Shown here: in pieces, positions 33,507 to 40,598 of the stretch
How the letters are laid out: every line of letters starts with the position of its first letter
Position numbering within the stretch: position 1 is the stretch's first letter
Assembly (NCBI GenBank): GCA_017484005.1
Contig: JAFUTY010000006.1
Coordinates: 1-53,942 of the forward strand
DNA: 53,942 nucleotides
DNA from: Selenomonadaceae bacterium
Lineage (GTDB): Bacteria; Bacillota; Negativicutes; Selenomonadales; Selenomonadaceae
Direction: 5' to 3'
Position numbers and translations under genes: made by a program
Notes under the pieces: generated by a model
The model's input: the letters and a program-made list of their open reading frames with translations, nothing else
Told to the model about the DNA's origin: nothing
The model's database searches: none

Positions 33507-33949
33507 GTTATACGATTTACACTGATGGAAGCTGTTTGAAAAATCCTGGAGCTGGTGGCTGGGCAGCGATTATTGTTGATGAATCAACTGGTGAAAAGAC
33601 TGAAATCCATGGCGGCGAAAAATCCACGACAAATAATCGAATGGAAATGACTGCTGCAATTGCGTCGCTGAGCTTGACTTCCGAAGGCGATGAAATTAAT
33701 CTTTTCACCGACAGCCAATATCTCAAAAAAGCTTTCACTGAAAATTGGATTGTGAATTGGAAACGCCGGAATTGGCAAACTGCATCGAAATCGCCGGTCA
33801 AAAATGTGGATCTTTGGAAAACTCTCGATGAATTGGTTTCAAATCGAAAGGTGAAATTCAAATGGGTTCAAGGACATGCGGGAGATCAATTCAATGAGCG
33901 ATGCGATACTTTGGCTCGATCTGAGGCGGCGAAGTTTCAAAATTCTTGA
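33503..33949 (+). CDS. rnhA: Ribonuclease HI
   Basis: 148 residues, normal length. Degrades RNA in RNA-DNA hybrids. Active-site acids are D8 (YTDGSC), E48 (NNRMEM), D in FTDSQYL and D in RCDTLA; the flexible-loop histidine is in QGHAGD. It has the basic KRRNW handle of the E. coli type. ATGA overlap with trpC; the first fucosyltransferase gene starts 10 bases after its stop. Confidence 0.95.
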   Translation: MSYTIYTDGSCLKNPGAGGWAAIIVDESTGEKTEIHGGEKSTTNNRMEMTAAIASLSLTSEGDEINLFTDSQYLKKAFTENWIVNWKRRNWQTASKSPVKNVDLWKTLDELVSNRKVKFKWVQGHAGDQFNERCDTLARSEAAKFQNS

Positions 33950-33959
33950 GGTGATTTTT

Positions 33960-34749
33960 TTGATCAAAAAAGTGATTCGTTCTGGCTTAGGGAATCAAAT
34001 GTTTCAATATGCCGCGGGACGAGCATTGAGTCTCCGGCACAATACTAGTTTGATTTTGGATATACGTAATGCAAAAGATGGGACATATCAATTTCAATTG
34101 TGTCACTTCAACATTGCCCCCCCCCCCCCCGAAAATCGACTCAATAAATTTTTCTCCGTATAAAGAAAAAATCACTTTTACAGGAGATCCAGATTTGGAA
34201 ATTTTGAAACTTCCGGACAACACACATCTGGATGGATACAGCGAGCGCGTCATATATTTTCAAGATTTTGAGAAAGAAATTCGCCAGGATTTTCAGATCA
34301 AAGATTCAATTTCTGAAAAAAGCAGAGAATGGGCTTTAAAAATTCAAAATGATCCTATGCCTATATCGTTGCATGCTCGACTCGGTGATTATCCTCAATC
34401 ATATATTGTTAAATTGGATTATTATGAGCATTGTCTTGCAATCCTTCGAGAAATTTTTCCGCAAATGTCACTCTATGTTTTTTCAGGTGATCTAGAATGG
34501 TGTCGGCAGAATTTTCATTTTGGAATACCGACTTACTTTGTCGATGCGAATGATGGTGCTCATGGTTGGGAAGACATGTTTTTGATAGGACTTTGTCGGC
34601 ATCATATTGCAAGCAGTGGCACATTCAGCTGGTGGAGTGTGTTTCTTGATAATCGCCCTGGAACTCTCACGTTTTATCCTCGAAACAACAGTATTTTCCA
34701 ATTGTATAGTCCAGAGTATGCTTTGCGTTGTATCGGAATAGATAAATGA
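33960..34749 (+). CDS. GT11 alpha-1,2-fucosyltransferase 1, phase OFF by poly-C frameshift
   Basis: TTG start after GAGGTGAT. The frame opens MIKKVIRSGLGNQMFQYAAG, a GT11 start. At codon 53 it enters a run of 14 C, after which it continues ENRLNKFFSV and stops at 34163 (67 residues). In the +1 frame the homologous reading continues to 34749 (KIDSINFSPYKEK, LHARLGDY, SSGTFSWWS). With 13 or 10 C the full 262- or 261-residue protein would be made. All downstream sequence is intact, so the gene is switched off, not decayed. The product would transfer L-fucose from GDP-fucose to a surface glycan. Confidence 0.85.
34117..34130 (+). repeat. Poly-C tract of 14, contingency switch of fucosyltransferase 1
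   Basis: Fourteen consecutive C within the coding region. Frame requires the tract length to be 1 modulo 3 (10 or 13) in this gene; 14 gives OFF. Very rare in an AT-rich genome outside contingency loci. Confidence 0.9.
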
Positions 34750-34759
34750 GGTGATTTGT

Positions 34760-35563
34760 TTGATCAAAAAAGTGATTCGTTCTGGCTTAGGGAATCAAAT
34801 GTTTCAATATGCCGCGGGACGAGCATTGAGTCTTCGGCACAATACTGGTTTAATTTTAGATGTGCGCAATAGAGAGAATGACAAGTATAAATTCCATTTG
34901 TCTCATTTCAATATTGTCGCCCCCCCCCCCGAAAAAATTGACTCGATAACATTTTCCCCGTACAAAGAAAAGATTACTCACGAGGGAAAGCCAGATTTGG
35001 AAATTTTGAAACTTCCAGACAACACACATTTGGATGGATATTGCGAACGTGTTGTATACTTTCAAGACTTCGAAAAAGAAATTCGTCAGGATTTTCAATT
35101 CAAAGATCCGATTTCAGATGTGACTAGATTTTGGGCAGCAAAGATGCAAAACGATCCAATGCCCGTATCTTTGCATGCCCGACTTGGCGATTATGGTGAT
35201 TTTTGGCAAGGGAGATATGTCGTTCAGTGGGATTATTACAAGCACTGCGTCGCTATTCTCAAAGAAAATTTTCCACAAATGTCACTCTATGTTTTTTCTG
35301 TTGATCTAGAGTTGTGTCGGCAGAATTTCAATTTTGGAATACCAACTTACTTTGTCGATGCAAATGATATCGATCATGGTTGGGAAGACATGTTTTTGAT
35401 AGGACTTTGTCGGCATCATATCGCAAGCAGTGGAACGTTCAGTTGGTGGAGTGTGTTTCTTGATAATCGCCCTGGAACTCTCACATTTTATCCTCGAAAC
35501 AACAGCATTTTCCCAATCTATAGTCCCGAGTATTGTCTGCGTTGCATTGGAATAGATAAATGA
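34760..35563 (+). CDS. GT11 alpha-1,2-fucosyltransferase 2, phase ON
   Basis: 267 residues, TTG start behind the same GAGGTGAT box. The first 100 or so bases are almost identical to copy 1. GT11 motifs: RSGLGNQMFQYAAGRAL, the HxRxGD motif as SLHARLGDYGDF, and ASSGTFSWWSVFLDN. Its poly-C tract of 11 encodes APPP and stays in frame, so the enzyme is made. Start 10 bases after copy 1. Substrate unknown; by analogy with Helicobacter FutC it could fucosylate a lipopolysaccharide or capsule glycan. Confidence 0.9.
   Translation: MIKKVIRSGLGNQMFQYAAGRALSLRHNTGLILDVRNRENDKYKFHLSHFNIVAPPPEKIDSITFSPYKEKITHEGKPDLEILKLPDNTHLDGYCERVVYFQDFEKEIRQDFQFKDPISDVTRFWAAKMQNDPMPVSLHARLGDYGDFWQGRYVVQWDYYKHCVAILKENFPQMSLYVFSVDLELCRQNFNFGIPTYFVDANDIDHGWEDMFLIGLCRHHIASSGTFSWWSVFLDNRPGTLTFYPRNNSIFPIYSPEYCLRCIGIDK
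34920..34930 (+). repeat. Poly-C tract of 11, contingency switch of fucosyltransferase 2
   Basis: Eleven consecutive C at the same place as in copy 1. Here the frame requires a length of 2 modulo 3 (8, 11, 14), because two more bases follow the tract than in copy 1. Present state ON. Confidence 0.9.
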
Positions 35564-35574
35564 GGTGATTTTTT

Positions 35575-36345
35575 TTGATCGGAGTAAGAATTAATGGTGG
35601 AATTGGAGATCAACTTTTCCAATACGCGACAGCTCGAGCATTGAGTCTTCGATTGAAAACGGATCTCGTGTTGGATTTCACAAAACTCGGCAATCAAACT
35701 CTCTGGCTTAATTATTTCAACGCGATCAATCAGACAGCCGCATCAATTCTGACAATGAATCAAGTTGTAGCATCTGAAAACGAATTTAACAGAAATGTCG
35801 TTACGTCTCCCGATAATTCCTGCCTCGATGGAGTATTTCCATTTGAAGATTATTTCCTCGATAAAGCGGACGTGATTCGTCGAGACTTGACGCCGAAAAG
35901 CTCGATGTCTCCAGAAAACGCTCGATTGGAAAATGAAATTCACGCTGAAAGAATTCCAGTATCTATTCACATTCCGAGATATAAACGTGAAGAAGATAAT
36001 TTGCCGATGAAATATTACGAGCGTTGCATGGAAGTCTTGAAACCAAATTTTTCAAATCTTTCGTTGTATGTTTTTACGAATGATGTTCCTTTTTGTATAC
36101 AGAACGTCAAATTTGCTATCCCGACAAGATTTATAGATGCATCGAGCACGCCTAATGAAGAAATTTTTCTGATGAGTTTGTGTCGGCATCACATAATTTC
36201 GACAGAAAAATCAAGCTGGTGGGGTGCATGGCTCGATCGTCGCGATTCAAAATTTGTATTTGCTCCACATACATATCTTAAAAGTGCGCTCGAACCTAGA
36301 GCAATACAACAAATTCCAGATCGATGGATGACAATCACATTTTAA
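35575..36345 (+). CDS. GT11-like glycosyltransferase 3 (no poly-C tract)
   Basis: 256 residues, diverged paralogue. MIGVRINGGIGDQLFQYATARALSL is the GT11 start. The HxRxGD motif is altered to SIHIPRYKREED, losing the Gly-Asp pair, while the C-terminal LMSLCRHHIISTEKSSWWGAWL segment remains. The region matching the poly-C tract reads NAINQTAASI with no homopolymer, so it is not switchable. TTG start behind the same GAGGTGAT box, 11 bases after copy 2. It may have a different acceptor, or may be inactive. Confidence 0.82.
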   Translation: MIGVRINGGIGDQLFQYATARALSLRLKTDLVLDFTKLGNQTLWLNYFNAINQTAASILTMNQVVASENEFNRNVVTSPDNSCLDGVFPFEDYFLDKADVIRRDLTPKSSMSPENARLENEIHAERIPVSIHIPRYKREEDNLPMKYYERCMEVLKPNFSNLSLYVFTNDVPFCIQNVKFAIPTRFIDASSTPNEEIFLMSLCRHHIISTEKSSWWGAWLDRRDSKFVFAPHTYLKSALEPRAIQQIPDRWMTITF

Positions 36346-36358
36346 GTAGAGAATTTGG

Positions 36359-36460
36359 ATGATCAAGGTTTGCATAAGTGCAGGATTGTGGCGTCAGATG
36401 TTCAAAATTTGGCAACAGTTTCTTTTTCGGTACGCAACAGCGAAATCTGCGACAAATTGA
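36359..36460 (+). pseudogene. Remnant of a fourth GT11 gene start
   Basis: An ATG opens MIKVCISAGLWRQMFKIWQQF then LFRYATAKSATN and a stop. ISAGLWRQMF resembles IRSGLGNQMF, and LFRYATAK resembles LFQYATAR of the third copy, with a short duplication or insertion between them. There is no ribosome site and nothing further downstream resembles the family. Probably debris of another tandem copy. Confidence 0.45.
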
Positions 36461-36508
36461 AGCTCCGTTGAGATAACTAGTAAATTTATCGGGAGATGAT
36501 CCGTGTAA

Positions 36509-37429
36509 ATGAAAGTTCTAATTGCGGGATCAACTGGACTTGTTGGATCTGCAGTCGTTGAATCGATGCAGAAAACCAATCATGAACTTCTCACGCCGAA
36601 ACATTCTGAATTGGATTTACTCGATCGAGACGCCGTTCGCAAATATCTTAGAGCGCAAAATCCTGATCTTGTTATTCATTGCGCTGGAATTGTCGGCGGA
36701 ATAATGATAAATCGCAAGGAACAAGTTCGATTCATGTTAGAAAATCTTGACATGGGAAAGAATCTAATTCATGAATCATTTCTCGCTGGAGTGAAAAGAT
36801 TCATAAATCTCGGAAGTTCGTGCATGTATCCTCGCAATAGTGAAAAGCCGTTGGCTGAGGATATGATTTTGACTGGTGAGCTTGAGCCGACTAATGAGGG
36901 ATATGCAATTGCAAAAATCGCATGTGAGAGGCTTTGTGAGTTTATATCGCGCGAAAATCCAGCGTTCCAATACAAAACGATAATTCCCAACAATCTTTAC
37001 GGCAAAAACGATAAATTCAAAACAGAAAATGCTCACATGCTCCCCGCGGTAATTCATAAAATCCATGTTGCTAAAATGAATGGACAATCGTCAATCGAAA
37101 TTTGGGGGACTGGACAGGTTCGACGCGAATTCTTCTATAGCGGAGATTTTGGTGATTTGATCTCTTATTGTGTCGAAAATTTTGACAGACTTCCTTCAGT
37201 CATGAACGCTGGCACAGGAATCGATTTCACGATAGATCAATATTATCAAGCAGTCGCGAAAGTTGTCGGCTATGAAGGACAGTTCACGCATGACACTTCT
37301 AAACCTGAAGGAATGACTCGAAAACTTCTCGATGTTTCTAAACTCAAAGAATTCGGATGGACTGCAAAAACTGATCTTGAAACCGGTATTAGAAAAACTT
37401 ACGAGTTCTATTTGGAGCATGAAATCTAA
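36509..37429 (+). CDS. fcl: GDP-L-fucose synthase
   Basis: 306 residues. Epimerase-reductase that turns GDP-4-keto-6-deoxymannose into GDP-L-fucose, the donor for the GT11 enzymes upstream. Motifs: GSTGLVGSAVV for NADPH, LGSSCMYP (Ser, Cys), the Y-x-x-x-K pair in NEGYAIAKIACE, and the family histidine in ENAHMLPA. ATG with GGGAGATGATCC upstream. The partner GDP-mannose dehydratase (gmd) is not in the window. Confidence 0.93.
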   Translation: MKVLIAGSTGLVGSAVVESMQKTNHELLTPKHSELDLLDRDAVRKYLRAQNPDLVIHCAGIVGGIMINRKEQVRFMLENLDMGKNLIHESFLAGVKRFINLGSSCMYPRNSEKPLAEDMILTGELEPTNEGYAIAKIACERLCEFISRENPAFQYKTIIPNNLYGKNDKFKTENAHMLPAVIHKIHVAKMNGQSSIEIWGTGQVRREFFYSGDFGDLISYCVENFDRLPSVMNAGTGIDFTIDQYYQAVAKVVGYEGQFTHDTSKPEGMTRKLLDVSKLKEFGWTAKTDLETGIRKTYEFYLEHEI

Positions 37430-37456
37430 CAATTCGATAAATTGAATTGTTCACAA

Positions 37457-37504
37457 ATAAAAAAGAGATCCATCAATCAATACAGATCGATGGATCTCTT
37501 TTTT
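37457..37504. terminator. Bidirectional terminator between fcl and pfkA
   Basis: AAAAGAGATCCATC... pairs with GATCGATGGATCTCTTTT, A run on the left and T run plus ATTCGG on the right. Confidence 0.88.
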
Positions 37505-37510
37505 ATTCGG

Positions 37511-37530
37511 GAAACGTGACGTTTCATCCA
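37511..37530 (+). repeat. REP-like palindrome, copy near pfkA end
   Basis: GAAACGTGACGTTTCATCCA. Same centre (CGTGACG) and trailing ATCCA as the other copies, with compensating arm changes that keep the palindrome (GAAACG with CGTTTC). Confidence 0.75.
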
Positions 37531-37538
37531 ATATAGAA

Positions 37539-38501
37539 TCAGGCGAGAACTTTTGCCAATCTCATAAGTTCAGGATTCAATTTCTTTTTATTATTGACTG
37601 CATCGTGAAGATTGATCGAGACAACATGTCCGCGATCGAATCCAAAGACGATATCAGAAAGTCCAGAAATGATCGCTAATGCTGCATTTTCACCGAGCTG
37701 CGATGCTCTGACGCGGTCAATAACTGATGGAGATCCTCCGCGCTGAATATGTCCCAATTTTGAAACGCGAGTATCAAGTCCAGTGCGCTCGACAATCTGT
37801 TGACTGATATCGAATCCTTTGCCTGCACCTTCCGCGACAACTACAAGGATGTATCTCTTTCCGCGCTCGTAAGATTCTTTCATATCCGCGCAAATTTCAT
37901 CCATGTCATATTCTTCTTCCGGCACAAGAATATATTCCGCACCGCCAGAGATTCCAGTTGTCATTGCGAGCCAGCCGGAATTTCTTCCCATGACTTCCAA
38001 AACGATAACGCGGCGATGAGCCGATGCAGTGTCGCGAAGTTTATTGATTGCATCGATAATCGTGTTTGCAGCGGTATCGCATCCAATTGTATAATCTGAA
38101 CCCCAGACGTCATTGTCAATCGTTCCTGGAAGTCCAACGATCGGCATTCCAGTTTCCGCGCTCAATGCTGATGCGCCGCGAAGTGATCCATCGCCGCCAA
38201 CAACTACCAATCCTTGAATTCCGCGATCGACAAGATTTTTATAGCCGAGCTGGCGACCTTCTGGCGTCGTGAATCTCTTGCATCGAGCCGTTCCCAAAAA
38301 TGTTCCGCCGCGTTGAATGATATCTGAAACGCTCTTCGAAGTCATTTCGAACATTTCTTCATCGAGCAAGCCGTGATATCCGCCATAAATTCCCCAAACT
38401 TTGACTCCAGCGTGCAGAGCTGTACGAGTAACAGCGCGAACAGCTGCATTCATTCCAGGAGAATCGCCGCCGCTCGTCATAATTGCGATACTTTTCAGCA
38501 T
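37539..38501 (-). CDS. pfkA: ATP-dependent 6-phosphofructokinase
   Basis: 320 residues, the standard bacterial length when started at 38501 (MLKSIAIMTSGGDSPGMNAAVRAV in part), where GGGAGGG lies 9 bases upstream. VVGGDGSLRGA binds ATP and GTIDNDVWGSDYTIGCDTA carries the catalytic aspartates; GRNSGWLA and GHIQRGGSPS are typical. The Gly after GGDGS suggests ATP rather than pyrophosphate use. Commits fructose-6-phosphate to glycolysis; pyk is also in the window but not linked. Confidence 0.96.
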   Translation of the reverse strand: MLKSIAIMTSGGDSPGMNAAVRAVTRTALHAGVKVWGIYGGYHGLLDEEMFEMTSKSVSDIIQRGGTFLGTARCKRFTTPEGRQLGYKNLVDRGIQGLVVVGGDGSLRGASALSAETGMPIVGLPGTIDNDVWGSDYTIGCDTAANTIIDAINKLRDTASAHRRVIVLEVMGRNSGWLAMTTGISGGAEYILVPEEEYDMDEICADMKESYERGKRYILVVVAEGAGKGFDISQQIVERTGLDTRVSKLGHIQRGGSPSVIDRVRASQLGENAALAIISGLSDIVFGFDRGHVVSINLHDAVNNKKKLNPELMRLAKVLA

Positions 38502-38608
38502 GTAAAAATCCCTCCCAAAAATTTTTCGTTGACTTATTGCGAAAATTTTTTCCAATGATAGCATAATTCCAATTCATTATCCAAAAATTTTTTCAGAGGT
38601 GAAGTTTC

Positions 38609-39781
38609 ATGCAGGAAATCAAATTGAAGTATGGATGCAATCCAAATCAAATTCCGGCGCGAGTTTTTTCATCGAATGGAGATCTGCCGTTCGAAATTCT
38701 CAACGGGAGACCTGGATACATCAATCTCCTCGATGCGCTAAATTCATGGCAGCTCGTCTCGGAACTCAAAATCGCAACTGGACTTCCAGCGGCAGCATCG
38801 TTCAAACATGTTTCGCCGGCGGGAGCAGCTGTTGCAAATCCTCTCAACGAAACTCTCAAAAAAATCTATTTCGTCGAAGGAATCGAGCTTTCAACGATGT
38901 CAACTGCATATATCAGAGCGCGCGGAGCAGATCGAATGAGTTCATATGGAGATTTTGCGGCGTTGTCAGATGAATGTGACGCGGCAACTGCTCGATTCTT
39001 GCAGCGCGAAGTGTCAGATGGAATAATCGCGCCGAGTTATTCAGCCGAGGCTCTCGAGATTTTGAAATCGAAACGCAAAGGATCTTATCTCGTTATCAAA
39101 ATCGATCCCAATTACAAGCCGGAGGATCTCGAGACAAAACAAGTCTTCGGAATCAACTTTGAGCAAAAGCGGAATGATGTTCAAATCACCGAGGATCTGT
39201 TGAAAGATATCCCGACTCAAAATAAAAATTTTACTCCTGAAGCAAAACGAGATCTGTTAATCGCTTTGATCGCGCTGAAATATACTCAATCGAATTCAGT
39301 CTGCTATTCGAAAGATGGACAGGTTATCGGGATTGGAGCAGGGCAGCAGTCGAGAATTCATTGCACTCGTCTCGCAGGGAATAAAGCGGATCTGTGGCAT
39401 TTGAGACAGCATCCAAAAGTTTTATCACTGCCGTTCAAATCTGAAATCAAGCGTCCAGATCGTGACAACGCGATAGATGTATATCTCGGCGATGAATTCA
39501 TGGATCTTTTCGAAAACGATGCATGGAAAGATATTTTCACCGAGAAACCGGAGATTATGACTCGCGAGGAGAAAATCGAATTTTTAAAATCGATTCGCGG
39601 AGTCTCGCTAGGTTCAGATGCATTTTTCCCATTCGGCGACAACATCGAGCGTGCGCGGAAATCTGGAGTTGAATTCGTTGCGCAAAGCGGCGGATCGATT
39701 CGCGACGATCATGTAATTTCGACTTGCGATAAATACAACATCGCGATGGCAATGACTCACATTCGACTTTTCCACCATTAA
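38609..39781 (+). CDS. Stand-alone AICAR transformylase (PurH C-terminal domain type)
   Basis: 390 residues covering only the formyltransferase half of PurH. KHVSPAGAAVAN holds the catalytic Lys-His pair; IRARGADRMSSYGDFAALSD and SDAFFPFGDNIERA are typical. It converts AICAR and formyl-tetrahydrofolate to FAICAR in purine synthesis. The IMP cyclohydrolase half is absent and must be encoded elsewhere. The ATG is preceded by GAGGTGAAG. This single-domain form occurs in some Firmicutes. Confidence 0.9.
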   Translation: MQEIKLKYGCNPNQIPARVFSSNGDLPFEILNGRPGYINLLDALNSWQLVSELKIATGLPAAASFKHVSPAGAAVANPLNETLKKIYFVEGIELSTMSTAYIRARGADRMSSYGDFAALSDECDAATARFLQREVSDGIIAPSYSAEALEILKSKRKGSYLVIKIDPNYKPEDLETKQVFGINFEQKRNDVQITEDLLKDIPTQNKNFTPEAKRDLLIALIALKYTQSNSVCYSKDGQVIGIGAGQQSRIHCTRLAGNKADLWHLRQHPKVLSLPFKSEIKRPDRDNAIDVYLGDEFMDLFENDAWKDIFTEKPEIMTREEKIEFLKSIRGVSLGSDAFFPFGDNIERARKSGVEFVAQSGGSIRDDHVISTCDKYNIAMAMTHIRLFHH

Positions 39782-39784
39782 TCG

Positions 39785-40486
39785 ATGGAAAAAATCTACA
39801 TTGCATATTCGAGCGACATGGATTCTGAAATTATGAATCGACGTGCGCCAAATTCCAAATTTCTCGGAATCGCGGAACTTCATGATTGGCGATTGGAATT
39901 TCGCGGCGATGGAATTGGATTTGCGACGATTGAAAAATCGAAATCAGAAATTGTTCCAGTCGCAATTTGGAAAATCACGCCGGAGGATGAAATTCGACTT
40001 GATACTCACGCGGGATTTCCAAATTTCTGCCGCAAAGAGGAGATCGAGTTTCATTCAGCGCAAATCGATTCATCGCGCGGCATGGTTTATCGAATCAATT
40101 CAAATCTGAATTTTTGTGTGCCTGGAATCTTTTACTTTCGAACACTCGAGGAAATCTATATCGAGAAAAATTTTCCGCTCGAGATTTTGCATTCAGCATT
40201 TCATCGAAGTTGCGGAAATCGATTCACACTCGTCACTCTCAAAAATCAATCTGAAATGATTTCAAAATTCTGTCCTGATGCAAAATTTTATGGACATGGA
40301 TGTTGTGAATTGAATTGTGGAGATTGCATCGAAGTTGATATTTGGAAAATTGATTCTCACGATGAAAAGATTCTCGATTCAAAATTTCCAAATTCGAAGA
40401 AGAAAATCGTATTGGTTGAATCAATTCATCTGCCGGATAATTCGACAATGGATTATCTGCGTGGATTGATTTATCTCACAAAATAA
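39785..40486 (+). CDS. Double gamma-glutamylcyclotransferase-like (AIG2) protein
   Basis: 233 residues. Residues 1-115 follow the GGCT pattern: YIAYSSDMDSEIMNRRAPNSKFLG (usually YGSNM), IWKITPEDEIRLDTHAGFPNF, and a GMVYRIN end. The catalytic glutamate of LDxxEG is replaced by Ala (LDTHAGFP). Residues about 150-233 repeat the pattern weakly (MISKFCPDAKFYGHG, DIWKIDSHDEKILDSKFPN, MDYLRGLIYL). So it is probably a binding or pseudo-enzyme. It begins 3 bases after the AICAR transformylase stop. Confidence 0.75.
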   Translation: MEKIYIAYSSDMDSEIMNRRAPNSKFLGIAELHDWRLEFRGDGIGFATIEKSKSEIVPVAIWKITPEDEIRLDTHAGFPNFCRKEEIEFHSAQIDSSRGMVYRINSNLNFCVPGIFYFRTLEEIYIEKNFPLEILHSAFHRSCGNRFTLVTLKNQSEMISKFCPDAKFYGHGCCELNCGDCIEVDIWKIDSHDEKILDSKFPNSKKKIVLVESIHLPDNSTMDYLRGLIYLTK

Positions 40487-40489
40487 AAA

Positions 40490-40509
40490 CAAACGTGACG
40501 TTTGATCCA
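40490..40509 (+). repeat. REP-like palindrome, copy after the GGCT-like gene
   Basis: CAAACGTGACGTTTGATCCA, the best match to the consensus. It is followed by a 45-base segment (40511-40556) also present in diverged form at 13480-13527, then by a terminator, giving a compound intergenic element of about 110 bases. Confidence 0.8.
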
Positions 40510-40552
40510 TTATTGGGCGACGATTCTCATCGATTGCTACTTTTCTCACAAA

Positions 40553-40598
40553 ATAAAAAGAGATCCACCGATCAATTTAGATCGATGGATCTTTTTTT
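40553..40598. terminator. Bidirectional terminator between convergent genes
   Basis: AGATCCACCGATC and GATCGATGGATCT around AATTTA, with A-rich left flank and seven T on the right; it touches the stop of the proline-rich gene. Confidence 0.9.

Noticed and set aside
34069..34749. Separate gene starting at the ATG at 34069
   Set aside because: It is the second half of fucosyltransferase 1 in the shifted frame. Its ATG has no ribosome site, and its first 16 codons are out of frame with the homologous protein.
33960..34749. Fucosyltransferase 1 as an ordinary pseudogene
   Set aside because: The only lesion is the length of a homopolymer in a place where the sister gene has the same kind of tract in frame; all else is intact.
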